64,000 nt of DNA from Limnephilus marmoratus (taxonomy: Eukaryota; Arthropoda; Insecta; Trichoptera; Limnephilidae). The translations under genes and the position numbers were made by a program. Below the pieces are notes generated by a model. The model saw nothing but the letters and a program-made list of their open reading frames with translations. It did no database searches and was not told the DNA's origin. Below, in pieces: positions 11,466 through 25,300 of the stretch (positions are counted from its first letter, which is position 1; each line of letters starts with the position of its first letter). Location of the stretch: contig OU862910.1 in NCBI GenBank assembly GCA_917880885.1, positions 22,952,710 to 23,016,709 on the forward strand, read 5' to 3'.

Positions 11466-12718
11466 GAAATATTTTGGCTAAAGTTCGGTTTATGGGGGAA
11501 ATTCCTAAAAAATAAAACTAGTTACTTTTATACTAATTTTGGGTCGGGGAATCCGAATCTGAAAAAATTAGGCGGCGGCAAGCAATATTAACTGAATTAC
11601 ACGACTTTAAAAATTTTTATACACATACAGGAAAATAGCCATTTTGGAAGCATTTTGATTCCTAGAAAATCAAACTAGTTATTTTTATACTAACTATGGG
11701 CCGGGGAATCCGAATCTGAAAGAATTAGGCGGCGGCAAGCAATATTAACTGAATTACACGACTTTAAAATTTTCTATACACACACACATGAAAATATTCA
11801 TTTCGAAAGCATTTTGACACACGTAGTACAAAGATCATAGAAAAACAAGATAACATAGATGTTTTTACCACACAAAATTAAGTGTTGCCATTAAGCAGTA
11901 ATATCAATAACATAAAATAACATGTTTATATTTTAAGTACTTATTTTTTATAAATTTTACTCACTTTTGTATCACAAATCATGTTACATAAACCCAGCGT
12001 AGCTGCTAAACTACTTGAAAACAGGGATGTTTTTTTGCCGTGACGCGAGCAGGCGGTATAAAGGGGCACAAACCATGTTACACAAACCTAGCGTAGCCGC
12101 TAAACTACTTGAAAACAGGGATGTTTTTTTGCCGTGACGCGAGCAGGCGGTATAAAGGGGCACAAACCATGTTACACAAACCTAGCGTTAGGTTAGGTTA
12201 GGTTACGCATTTTTAAGACTACGAATTTTCATACATTTGGTTTAAGAATACGGCCGTTGAGATAGTCGTAATTCATAATATAGGGATAAATATTTTTGAG
12301 AGCTGGTAACACTGCCGGCACATGTTTTAGTACATTTCTTGTTTTTCTATGATTTTCGTACTTCGTGTGTCAAAATGTTTTCGAAATGACTATTTTCATG
12401 TGTGTGTGTATAGAAAATTTTAAAGTCGTGTAATTCAGTTAATATTGCTTGCCGCCGCCTAATTCTTTCAGATTCGGATTCCCCGGCCCATAGTTAGTAT
12501 AAAAATAACTAGTTTGATTGTCTAGGAATCAAAATGCTTCCAAAATGGCTATTTTCCTGTGTGTGTATAAAAATTTTTAAAGTCGTGTAACTCAGTTAAT
12601 ATTGCTTGCCGCCGCCTAATTCTTTCAGATTCGGATTTTCCGGCCCATAATTAGTATAAAAAAAAAAAATTTTTTTTTTGGACCATCCCCCATAAACCGA
12701 ATTTTTTCCAATATTTTA
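11466..12718. mobile_element. Foldback element with 385-bp inverted arms
   Basis: Arms 11466-11850 and 12330-12718 are inverted copies of each other, from TTCGGTTTATGGGGG at the outside to CATAGAAAAACAAG at the inside. Each arm is itself a tandem pair of a roughly 165-bp block that contains GCGGCGGCAAGCAATATT. The loop (11850-12330) carries two copies of a 94-bp module and three TTAGG units. No open frame is present. Confidence 0.85.
11975..12187 (+). repeat. 94-bp tandem module in the foldback loop
   Basis: Two full units with exact 94-base spacing (CATGTTACA starts at 11980, 12074 and 12168) plus a partial third. The unit includes GCGTAGC, GACGCGAGCAGGCGG and TATAAAGGGGCAC. The same module, once, sits in the loop of a different foldback at 41895-42030. 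It ends in three TTAGG units at 12188-12202. Confidence 0.85.
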
Positions 12719-12837
12719 ATTATTTTACATTAAATAATTATAGATATCGAAAAATAAAAATATATAAATATTAGGTAACCTACGTATTTATGACAGTTGG
12801 GTTTATTATTATCATTATTCTAGGGTATTGTATTTGC

Positions 12838-12950
12838 TTTAATATTAATACCTAGTAGAGGTAATATCCTAAGGCAAAATGAATGTACAAGGCCGATACT
12901 GTAATTGCAGTGCTTCGTACTGTGTATGGGCACGATTTTCCAATGTTTAA
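12838..12950 (+). repeat. Direct repeat, copy B (pairs with 7186-7290)
   Basis: Second copy of the block that carries AGAGGTAATATCC and GCAATTGCAGTGCTT. It lies about 240 bases beyond the last recognised SMC6 exon. Confidence 0.6.
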
Positions 12951-13193
12951 GATTCATTAAAGATTTACTCTACCATAATAAGGTTTCCACCTGTGTCATA
13001 TTTCTTGGGGGGCAAAAAAATATTTTTAGCTAGTATTAAATATAGCTCTTTAGTCAAAGCAATCCAAAGCTAACTTTGTTTCTGTCACGGTTACAAATCA
13101 AATTTTGTCCACAACCCTGGCTTCATAAGCGATAGTCGAGCTTCCAACCCGCGTGCTAATCATGTAATATAAAATTATGAAAAAAGTAAAACT

Positions 13194-13330
13194 CACTTGT
13201 GTATTTGTATTCCGTCATTAGCAACCAGAATAGATGTATCCTGGGGAGTGAGAAATACATATTGCCTGTGAGGGTTGACCTCAGCATGTCCAATAAGAAG
13301 ATCCATTGTAGTCTTTCTATTCACATTATC
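13194..13330 (-). CDS. SMC6: SMC6 exon 17 (C-terminal strand)
   Basis: DNVNRKTTMDLLIGHAEV follows Walker B, then QYVFLTPQDTSILVAND (D-loop, then the conserved FLTPQD strand). The frame reads CAC AAG TGA and may simply stop after IQIHK. But AAGTGAGT is also a good donor at 13196, and many SMC6 proteins end in a short DP-containing tail, so one more small exon could exist. I did not find it. Confidence 0.85.
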
Positions 13331-16300
13331 CTATTTAAAAAATAAACACAGGACTTGAAATAGCAGAATAGTGAAATGACATTGTGCTTTTTTATAAGAA
13401 AGGTAGAAGACCTGCGTGGTTGAGGGGTAAGGCTCTATTTTACATAAATTATTGCACTTTAATACTGTACATTTATTTACATGCAGTTGGTGAACTTAAT
13501 TAAAGGGAGTGGGCAACCGTCAAAGGACAAAGTGAAACATGGAAAATGATGAAATGACAAATGGGTTTGAGTGAATAAGTGCTTACGGAATCTTTGCAGA
13601 GCCTCCCTATCAACAATGCTAATAATATTTAAAAAAACACCTTTTAATTATGTAATAAATTTCAATTCTCAAGGTAATTCTTTCACGAATGCTATTCTGT
13701 CTGCATGGAGAATTTTTCTGTACGACTTACCATAAAAACATCAAACTCATCCAGGAAGTAGAAGGGCAGCTCCATGCAATCCCACAGCGCCATGATGAAG
13801 GCCACGGTGGCGTAGGAGCGCTCGCCCCCGGAGAGGGAGCGCGTGGAGGAGGCTGTTCTCAGCGCGGCTGCATCACGACCCGTGCACTTTATCTCTAGAG
13901 CTTTTCTCTCGTGGTCTATTTCTATAGAACCCTGAATAAACACAAAATAGTTGACAATTTTTGATGAATATAAATGGATAATGGATATGGAATAAAATTA
14001 ATGGCTGCTATCTTTATGTTTGATTGCAAGATTAATCAATCAGATAAATGGTTAAACAGGTTATGTGAGGTTAGGTCAGTGATTCGCAACGGGGGCGCCA
14101 GCACCCCCTTGTGGGCATTTTGGAGGTCTGGGGGGGCGTTTTTAAATTTTTAGCATTTAGGGGGCATTGCAGAAGTTCGAGTGGGCACTGTGTCAGTAAA
14201 ATAAGCTCATTCATGAGCTATACACACTGATACACTGACACACTTTCTTTAGGTGCAACGAAAGTTCTGTATAAACTACACCTTTACGCACAAAAATTTA
14301 AACCACGACATAATACTCAGTGTCAATGTAATAATAATGTATTTTATTTAAACTTCTCATCATTGGATTTCCTACTACAATGTGTACATTTTAAACTTCA
14401 TTTCAGGAGGGGGGAGGAGGGGGTGCTGAATAATTTTACCGTGGTAAAGGGGGCGATTCTTTCAATAAGGTTAAGAAACACTGGGTTAGGTTATAGGTTA
14501 TATTAAAAAAAAATTTCATATCTTTTTAAAGGGGTGTTGAAATGCCACTTTGTCGAGTTGTCGTGGGACCATAAATATACATATATATTGGTTTGACCAT
14601 TGTATCTAACTGAATAAATAAGTAAATTAATTCATTTTGATGTTAAAAATATTTAACTTTCCAATATGAAAAATAAAATCAAAATCGTGGGACTTGTCAA
14701 AAACACACTAGGTACACAAAAATTGGTAAAATGCCCACATGAGTTATTAGTACACAATACTCTAGTGTTAAATCTCTTGCTACAATACATATTATATGCA
14801 ACTTACCATGTATCCTCTCATTTTAAGTATGGCTTGAAAGCAGTATTGAACACGATTTCCAATGAGGGCCTGTAACTGAATGGCGCTATTCCAGTGAAAT
14901 ACCACAGCTTTTTCCAGCTAAAAATATATTAAACACATATTATTTTCTGGATATATATAACCACAGGCGACCCCTGCCTTAGTGCACTTGTGCAATGCAC
15001 TACCAAGCACTGAAAAACGTCAAAAGTGTAAATTCGTAACATTCATTCACGAAGAATTCCAGACAATTCGTTATAATATCCTTACCAATGAGGTGTGTAG
15101 AATCAAATGCAGCATTCTCCACTTTTTTTCAAAAATGGACTAATGGCTAAAGAAGGAGGTAGCGCAACACGACATAACACCCCAAAAACAAATAAAGAAA
15201 ACCTCTGTTCAAGTGGTTCGTTACGTTTAGTGACTTAGCTGGGATGCCCGGGTTTATGGAGTGAGGTTTGTCCGGGTCTTGGCGGCGGATGCGTCTGCCC
15301 ACCTGCTGGATTGCAGGCCGGATCGGGAGAGAATAGTTGTGGAAGTCCCTTTGACTTCTCCAGCTGTGATCTCTCGAAACATCGCAGTGGGAGGGGTAGA
15401 TTTTTTTTTTTTTTACATGAGCTCCACACAGGAGGCCCTGAGGAAAATAATTCCACTCAGGGCCTTTGTCAACTTTGGGGATACTGTGTGAAGGGTCTTT
15501 TTAGGAAAAAAAGGTGAGAAGGTTTTGGGAAGGAAAAGGGTATTACGGGTGGGTAGGAATCTGGGGGTCAGTGTGTCCAGAAGTGACGGATATATAAATG
15601 TATTCAATTTGGGAGGCGGGAATGGGTACCACCGCCCCGGGAACCTTTATTGGATAACCAACACCTCTGCCACAGGTCACCGCAAGTGGTTCGCTACGTT
15701 TGGTGATTTAGCAGGGGTGCCCGGGTTCATGGGGTGAGTTTGTCTAGTTCTTGGAGGCGGATGACCAGGACATACTGAACCCCCATCCTACCCACCCCTT
15801 AAACCCTTTTCCTTCCCAGAACTCTCCCCTCCTTCCTTTCCTCCTTCCTCCTTCCTTTCCTATCCTCAAAGATGACATAGGCCCTGAGGGAAATTATTTT
15901 CCTCAGGGCCTCCTGTGTGGAGCTCATGTAAAAAAAAAAAAAATCTACCCCTCCCACTGCGATGTTTCGAGAGATCACAGCTGGAGAAGTCAAAGGGACT
16001 TCCACAACTATTCTCTCCCGATCCGGCCTGCAATCCAGCAGGTGGGCAGACGCATCCGCCGCCAAGACCCGGACAAACCTCACTCCATAAACCCGGGCAT
16101 CCCAGCTAAGTCACTAAACGTAACGAACCACTTGAACAGAGGTTTTCTTTATTTGTTTTTGGGGTGTTATGTCGTGTTGCGCTACCTCCTTCTTTAGCCA
16201 AAGTGCCAAAGCAAATGTTTGGGACAGCGTTGCAGTGTCCGAAACTTTGGCTAAAGAAGGAGGTAGCACTACACGGCATAACACCCCAATAACAAATAAC

Positions 16301-19300
16301 GAAAATGCTTTTGGCTGTGAAAATCTAAAGTCATATCTTTGGCAATTATTTATCCAATAAATGGTTCCCGGGGTGGCGGTACCCATACACACCTCCCAAA
16401 TTCAATACTTCAATACAATATGTATGAGTACATTACAAAACCTATTTTAATTATACTAAAATTAAAATCATAATAATAATCACGAACTTCCCTGTGATTT
16501 GGTCGGTCCATTATTGTGACGTCATATTTATTTGTCATTATCAAAGTATCAAAGTCAGCTTTCTCCACACGTGTGAGAAACAAAAGCAGCATTCTCCTTA
16601 GGTGAGTATCAAATGCAGCAATCTCCATAATTAAATCCGTTATAACTAATCAATCAATACAATAAACAAATTCTACTTTGGAAATTATAATAGATAAGCA
16701 GTTTCCCCCTTTGAATAAAATTATAAACTTATAAATACGTGAGAATTGTTGAAATGAAATGTTTTTTTTGGTTTTCTCAAAATAACGCTTTTTGGAGAAT
16801 GCTGCCTTTGATTCTATACCCCTCATTTAACTTCCGTACTAGACTCCGGCCATACTCGCATTGGCCCATAGGAAAAAGCACTGCATGCATCTTCCGTTAT
16901 GCCGAGACGTGACATCACTTGAAGTGATATTTCTAGTGGGGCTGTCTCCAGAGGCTTGGGACGGTGAAATGAGCAAGATATGAGTGAAGCTACATGACAC
17001 GCGCGTGCACTGGTGACGCATGCGCAGAGGCATTCTGATTTATGACAAAACCTTTAACATGCATGATACGTGACCGAACGTTTGGAATGACTTAGTTAGA
17101 AATAACGAATTTACAACTAATTGACAATGTTATGTATTAGCTCTACCAGCGCACCGGGGCGGCGAAATCAAGCATTTGGCAGATCACTGGTCACTATTGA
17201 CACCTTTTTAACTCGTTGAATGCCGGGGAACAACACGGAAATTTCACGACCTTGAATTTGAATTGAAAGTTTTGTGGATTAATTTTGAGCTATTGTATAT
17301 TTTATTGACTGAAACACGTTCACAACACAATAAACTATCTACCAAAATAACATTATTTGCGTTAATTATGTAAATTGATAGGTTTTACAATGTTTTAGTC
17401 GAGTAAGACGCATAAATTATGCGGCAGAAATGACATTTCGTGTCCAGCGATTCTGACACTGTCCTTGACAAATTTTGTACATAGAAGGGTCAAAATCGTA
17501 GATAAAGGAATTTTTCCCACGCATGCGCAAGAACTGCGCACATCCCCGCGCTCCGGTAAATTATTAATATAAATTATTTGGAGCGACTAGGCGCATTGCA
17601 GGTTTCGCTATGGTAAAGGGCGATAATAGAGCAAGCGATTCTGACCGTGTTCTTCATACACTTTCTTTATACATAAGGGTCAAAATCGCGTGTAAAATCT
17701 CAGACACACCGATGCACGAACGGCAAATGTCAGGTTAATGGTTTTCGCTAGTTTTGCTTTGTAAAAAACTTATTTAAAAATGAGTGGTAATGAAAACATT
17801 GCGATTAACGTCGATTTTTTCAAAAGTAACCGAATTTCATTTGAGAATAAATTGTTTTTGAAAATAATGGCCTTCCAAAACTTTGCTCAATATGATACAA
17901 GTTTGTAAGGTTAAGGAAAATAACTGTGAATAGAGTTTTTAAAACAAAGTATTAAATATTCTAAAGCATCTTGGCTTTGTGAATGTGATCATTTGAACAC
18001 ATTTTCTTTCATTTTCTGTGAAAATTTTCGTGGGTGAAAGATAATCCGTGGAGTGAAAGTGATGTAAATGATAGCCTTCATTTTACTGAAAAAGTTAATA
18101 AACATTCATAGTTCCAAGCACACACAAATAAAGTATTGCAATTTAGTTTGTTAGATCGAGTTGATAGGTATACGATTACAACTTGATGTTGGTTTTCGCG
18201 AATCTGTGAATCAATCAAATATATTTTCCCGTATTAATGTTACCATTTTTTGTGAAATGCACTGCAGGCAAATTTTGTCACGGGCCACCTCTGTATATAA
18301 CATAATAATAATTTTGAAAATGTCACACTCATACATACAAAAGGAAATTACATATCATGTAATGGGAGGGAAAATACTTTTCAATGTTAGTATAAATGTA
18401 ATGTTACCTTAACGATCAATGAAGATAATTGAGAAATCATTTTTGAGGTTGTTCTGTGAAGGTTTTGCTTCTCTATCAGTGAAGTCGCAACTTGTTGTTT
18501 AGAGGGACCGCTTTGTTTCAAGGATTCCAATTTTACTTTGACTTTTTTCAATTCGGCTATGATGACTGTCATTTGTCTAAAATAATACATATTATACATG
18601 TACACACAGTTTAAAGGATGAAATATTAAATTATACGGAGACAGGTAATTAATAGAGCAGGCTACAGAGAAGAAGGGCCTCAAAGTGAATCAGTAACCAC
18701 TGGAGACTTTTTGCCACAGTATGGCACTATTTAAAATGCCTCAGATTGCTTTGCTACCAATTTTGGCAAATATTCTCTTGATTCTATAAACATTTTTTTT
18801 TAATATTTTTTAATACTCCCGCGGTATAAACTTGATGTTTTAAGAAAGCTGGAAGAACCTACTTCTGATAATAATCAATAGGTGTCACTGTCCTTTGGTT
18901 TTTACGGAATATTCATCTTTACAAAAACTCAATAAACAAAAATTTCTCAGTACAAAAATAAAGCTGTCTCTGTCAGAATGCTGGCGTTTGAAATGTAATT
19001 TTTAATCGTGTTTTAGTGGATTTTTCTAAAGTATTTGTATAACAGTGTAATAATGATTCAATTATCAATGTATTTAACGTGTTTGAATATCGTGAGACTT
19101 AAAAATACTGTCAGTATTAGCAATGCAAAAATTTTCGGGTGGCTTTCGTAAATTTACTTGGATAGTAGATTTGCGGAATCGGATGTGTTTGAAAATAAAT
19201 TATTTTCTATAAATAAAGCAATAATCGAGTTAATTGGTAATGTTAATTAAAGATCATGAATCTGTCTGAAGTGTTACAGTTATTTTTGGTGAGTATTAGA

Positions 19301-22300
19301 CATTTCTCGACCAAAATTTGTATCAATTTGTGTCAAAGAAAAATTAAAACACTTGACAATGTATTAAAATTCAGTTTTCTTTTGTATGTGATCATGAATT
19401 AGACCATTTAAAAGAAACTTCATAGAAAATATTTAATGTGGATGCAAAATTTGACTTCCTACGCGAGTTTATAACTAGAAAACCCAGAGAATATTTCCGT
19501 TTATAATGTTTATGATTTTTTAACAATTTTTTTATAAATCCTAAAAATATGGGATTATTATTTAAATATAGGTGAATTCAATGGCTATATATAGCACTTT
19601 ATTCGGTTTATGTGTCTCCGTATAAAAATTTGGAGATATGATTTTTTTAATGTGGGCGGAAAATATTCAAAATGATTCTGCCGCTCAAGTGGATAATTAT
19701 ATTACATTATAACAGTTTTATAAAATCAATAAAAAGTTGAATAATTAATTAAAAGAATTATTTTTCATTCCACATACCTGGTATTGTCCATCCGTTGGCA
19801 GAGTTGTCCTGCCTTTTGTATTTTTTCTTGCACAATGATTTTTTGTCTTTGCATTCTTTCTTGAAGATCAAGTAGTTTATCTTTTTCATCACTTAGTGCT
19901 TGGCTAGTCAAGTTTATTTCTGCCGTATTTCTTTCAAGTTTAAGTTGCTCTTGAGTGAGATCGTCCTGTCATAAAGTAAAAACAAGGTTAGGTAATTCAT
20001 TAATATGAACATTGAACATACATATACAGGGTGTCCGGTGGTAAAGTGCATTAACTTTGGGAGGTGATTCTACATGATGGTAGGAGTAAAAAAGATAAAT
20101 AAATTTTTCCGAAATTCAAACTTTTAAGAGTACTTTTCAGGCCGGCGTTACTATTTAGCTAGTTTCCAAATCTACCGTCCCGCGCCCCCCCGCGCTCAAT
20201 GACCTCCCCGCTACGCCATTCCGTCAGTCAGCTGTTGATATTTAAATACGCCGCAAATGCTACCGCGATGAATTTTACCGTTTATTCGCAAATACAATGT
20301 ATCTTGCAGTGTTTCTCTGTAAGAATTGTCGAAAACTTGTTACATTAGTGTGTATTTATTGACTTAAAAGAACATGTTTGTTCAACGCGTGTTTCTTTTC
20401 TTCTTGTCAATGACGTTTCAATACTTGCCTGCAAGCAGAAGGTGGACATTTTTTAAATTTGTTAAATTAGTGAAAACGATGATATTAGTTAAGTGTTCAA
20501 TTAGTTATTAATAATTTGTATAGTAAAAAGTGTAAATTCATATGAATATTGTTATTTTAGTTCAGTTCTCAGTTGAATTTGGTTTAAAACATTATAAAAC
20601 ATACGATTTTGGTGCACATTGTAAAACGGCGAACTGTCAGTCTTGTTATTGTTTACAATTTACATGTTGTTTCCATGGATACGTGCCACTCATAAATAAT
20701 ATGCAACGTTGCCACATTGACACTGTAAAACTCACAGCGAATTTATCTGGTAAGTGTGTACCTTCACTGACGATTTTTAGTAGGTATGTCTTTTTGTATG
20801 GAAAAAAAAAAAGTTGGAATTTCGGAAAAAGTTGTTTATCTTTTTTACTCCTAGCATCATGTAGAATCACCTCCCGAAGTTAATGCACTTTACCACCGGA
20901 CACCCTGTATTATATATATTATACTTGTAGACATGAAAGAGTTAGACAGCAAAGATAGGATAACTAATGAACTGGAATTCAAAACACAAAGACAGTGATA
21001 GCCTTTTCGAAGTTGCAAGATTTTTCAATCGTACATTAATATTTTATTAACTTAGACAAGTCTTATGAACTAGATTTACTAGATGGATCATTATTATTAC
21101 TTACATATAATGTTGTGTGAAGAGTATCCTTTTCCTCCTTCATTTTTTTGACCTTCACTTCCATATTTTTGGATGTATCTCTCAAACCTTGTTCTTGCTC
21201 TGTTAATTCTTTATCATCCTTTTGTAAAACAGAAAGTTTTTCTCTAGCTTGATTTAATTCTTCAGTCTGTAAATAATTAGACACAAATTTTCAAAACTAT
21301 CAATACGCGGTTTTTCGGGCGGTTTCGGTTGCCATCGTGAGTATTCGTGACCGCGCAAATATTCTCTTTGATAAGAAGAACAAGAGGTAAATAGGTAGGA
21401 AAATAATTTTCCTCAGGGCCTATGTCTTTGGGGATGCTGTGTGGAGGGTTTTTTTAAGGAAAGGAAGGAGAGGAGAGTTCTGGGAAGGAAGAGGGTTTAA
21501 GGGGTGGGTAGGAATCTGGGGTTCAGTATGTCCTGGTCATCCGCCTCCAAGACCATCACCCCATGAACCCGGGCACCCCTGCTAAATCACCAAACGTAGC
21601 GAACCACTTCAATGTCAGTATTTAATCATTTCAATAATCTCTGTGTTTTTGAAGATGTTTTAGTTCATGTATAATGGTGATTGTGATTAGTTAATCATGT
21701 TAATTTAAGTTTTCGCTACTCTGCGAGGTTTTTGTAAGTTTTTAGTTTAGATATTTACTATTTATGTACTTATCATTAGAGTGAATATCTCAGAAGAAAA
21801 TTTTGAAAGGCCTTATGGCTTTTTTGTAACTTTTTCGACTTTAAATAAAACCTGTCATAATTATAAGCCATTTTATTGATATTTACCTCACAAAGATTAA
21901 TGTACCTATTGCATTTTATTATAGAAAATTGTCATAGTTTTTGAATATCCGGTATTTATATAGGCCGGATACCGGATAGTTACCGGATATCCGTTTCATC
22001 TCTAATTTAAAATGGTAATTTTTTAATAAAACAATTATAGAAAGCAAGTAAAAGCGCCGCAGATGAAAATTTTATATCTCCAAGGCCAACCAATAGAGGC
22101 TGTTAATTTATATGATACTGAAATTTTAAAAAACAATACACAACTTGAAATTTTGGGCAACTATTGATTTTTGTTGCTCGGAAAGTTAAACAAAATTTAG
22201 TCAAGAAATGTTTTTGTATTTTATAAAACGGAAACCTTTAAAATGCATCAAACATAGATCTCAACAAGAAAAACCCTGCGCTACACGTCACCTAAGTGAA

Positions 22301-25300
22301 CCACGAAATTTTTTCTTGCATACGTAAGAAAAATCTTATTATTTTGAGCAGTGATTCTAAATTTTGAAGGTAGACTGCGATTTTTCGCTAAATCCTTTTG
22401 TAAAACAACAGAATACGTTGACAGCAATCTTTTTGATACTTTATGTAGCCAAGTGGGATGCACGAAAAGGTTCGTGGGCCACACAACATCGACTAGCGGG
22501 TCGCATGTGGCCCGCGGGCCGCAGTTTGCTCATCACTGGGCTAAATGCTTCCGGAACAATAAGCTATTAAATATTATTGATTACTTATAAGACAAATTCT
22601 GCACTTCACTACTGTCTGTGTGTGTTTTCTGCAGAAAAAAAAAAAATATCAATTTAAATAAGTTATGAGCCATCTTTTTAGCAGAAGGGCCACTTTACCA
22701 AATTTTTTTCAAACTTTGGCAGGCCACTTCAGTGAATTTTTAGAATTTTTGTGAGGGGTTGGTGGAGGATTTGTCACCGAAATTCGGATTACACTTTTGT
22801 AGAGTGCAAACCGGTTCTTCAAATTTTGAATGAAAAATGCAGAAAACGATTTATGAAATAAGTTAAAATCTATAAATAATTCTCTGCCAGGGTTTTAAAG
22901 AAATACTGCAAAAAAATAGATTTCTTTTTTAAGTAGCAAGTGGGCAGTACGAAACGGACCAGCGGGCTGCGGGAAATGAACTTGCGGTTCACGGGTTGCG
23001 CATCACTGATATAAACTTACCAAGACTTTAATGTAACCGCCCTCCATATCACGCAAGCTAGATTCTAAAGTAGAAAGCTTTCCCTCCAATATATTCTGTC
23101 CCTTGAGAAGCTTTTCTAGCGTAGAGTGCAGTTCTCCTTCTCGCCTGGTCAGCTTATATTTCTGTTCCTGTAGCTCCGTGAATGCTGCCTCAGCTTCTGC
23201 CAATTCTTCTCCCGTACTTTTCAGTTCCGTTTGGAGTTGTCTAAAAGTAAATTAAAGCTGTTAAAAAAACTACACACACAAATTATTTAGATTTTCCCCA
23301 ATTTGCACATTCAGTCCAATATTTCCAAGAGTTCCACAACATTCTTTCACTGGAGACATTTGAGGGAGGTCTACTCTTTCCTAACCACCCTTAGCTTTAT
23401 ATCAAAAAGTAGATACGTTTTAGCGTGACTCCTCGTGACTTTCCATGAAAACACGGGCGATATAATTAGGGTATTTAATTACGTACAATAACCCAAACGT
23501 CTGTAATATGTAATGCTAGCTGGTACCCGGCATGCGCTGCAATGCCATCCAAAGACATCTGCATGTCCTTCCCCGTGCGTCCCCATTCCCTTCCACCTTC
23601 CCGCCTTTCCCCTCCCTCGTCTCTTCCCTCTCCGCGAACCCCACCTTCCCCCTGCCTTTCCAAAATATATGAAATACACACATTTTCATTTATACAAATT
23701 TCATAATGCCGGAGCTTACCATTATACGGTGTCCGGAAACTCGTAGTACAAGCGGGAAACTGGTAAATCTACATCACATTCGGAGTCGATTTGTGATATA
23801 ACTTTTTTGATTTGAGCTTTCGTTTTCGAGTAAATCGGGTCCGAAGTTGGAATTTTTTTGGTTAAATTTGAAAAAAATTTTCACTAGGGGGTTGATTTCA
23901 GCTGTGTGATGTCTTATAAAATGCATCGAAGGGTAAACCGGGCTCAAATTTTTTTTTAACTCTTTAGTTGCCGAAAAAAAGGAAAAAAAAAAGAAAATAA
24001 TATTAAAATCGAAATGCTCAGATCGAAAAAAATAAGATTTTGGGGTTCTCTACATGATGTAGATTCACCAGTTTCCCGCTTGTACTACGAGTTTCTGGAC
24101 ACATTGTATACAGCCTGTGTTACTCGCTGGTAATTTAGCTTTCTAGTGGTGAAAGAATTTTTAAAATCGGTTTAGTGGTTTAGGCACGAAAGGGTAACAA
24201 ACAAACACGCACTTTCACATTTATAATATTAGAATGGATTATGATTAAAAAACTATATATTCAATGTTATATGTACGCATATGTTCTAAAGGAAAATGTA
24301 TGTATTATAGGTGTGTATACCCACTATTTTATATAATATTTTTATTTATTTATTTACGCCCTTTTACGGGGCTTTTATTGGGTGAAACAGTTGACCCATT
24401 CCCCCCCAGCAGCACAATATTACGCGGTAATAATTCACACATCCAGTTTGCATTTGTTTTAAAAGAAAATATATTATAATCAGTAGGTGGCTGGTGGAGG
24501 CCAAATGTATGACGAGCGATATGCTGAAATAGGCCAAAACCAAATGATCTTTTATCTTTTATAGCTAAGTCTGTTGGCCCCATAAAACAAATTTGACAGG
24601 TTAAAATAAAATTAATATTAACCCTAGAAAGATAATGTGCGCGTCAGAGGCGCCCGCAAAACCGATATATCGGTCTTTTTTTAACCGATGCGTGTATAGT
24701 TTGGCAAGAAAGTCTAGAAATTAAATCAATTGGAACTAAACCTGTTCATTACTATGGCAACACCGAATTATATGACGTTTCCTATCATATTCCTATGGCT
24801 GTCGTTTTAGCGGGTGTTACGGTTGATTTATTGTCTTAAATCTGAGTAGAATATCGCTGATTTGATAATATGTTTATTCATTGTTTGCCTGAATTTAATT
24901 AAAATGAATAAATTATTACATAGTGATACAAGAGGGGTTACATTCTGCGTTTTTCAATGCTGCCTAGCCGAGTGTCACGCGAAGAAGCTTTTGTTTGATT
25001 TAGAAGAAGTTTAAAAACGAACTGCAGAAATGAATGGTACGTAGTATAGTTTGTTTAATAAATTTCATTAGTATTACAAGATTTATGCCAATTTTCGAGC
25101 GATAATAATCATTACAATCTGATTTGAGGTTATGTTAAAAAAATTCGAATTTGACATTTCGATTTGACAGTTCATATGCGGCCACAGGAAAAAGGGAATA
25201 AGTCAATAAAAAAATAATAATATGCAACTTCTTTAAACTCGTAGAAAAGTTCCTTTTTTTCTCGTTTTCTCTTTTTTTCTTTCTAAGTGAATATTATCTA

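Noticed and set aside
11466..12718. Foldback arms as a microRNA or natural hairpin RNA gene
   Set aside because: The structure is explained by a mobile element. Nothing in sequence shows transcription.
15261..16083. Frames with RFVRVLAADASAHLL on both strands
   Set aside because: The same peptide appears in both arms of an inverted repeat made of a non-coding dispersed repeat.
24350..24583. 77-codon minus-strand frame before the piggyBac
   Set aside because: Slight resemblance to LINE-like text, but no motif. Left unassigned.
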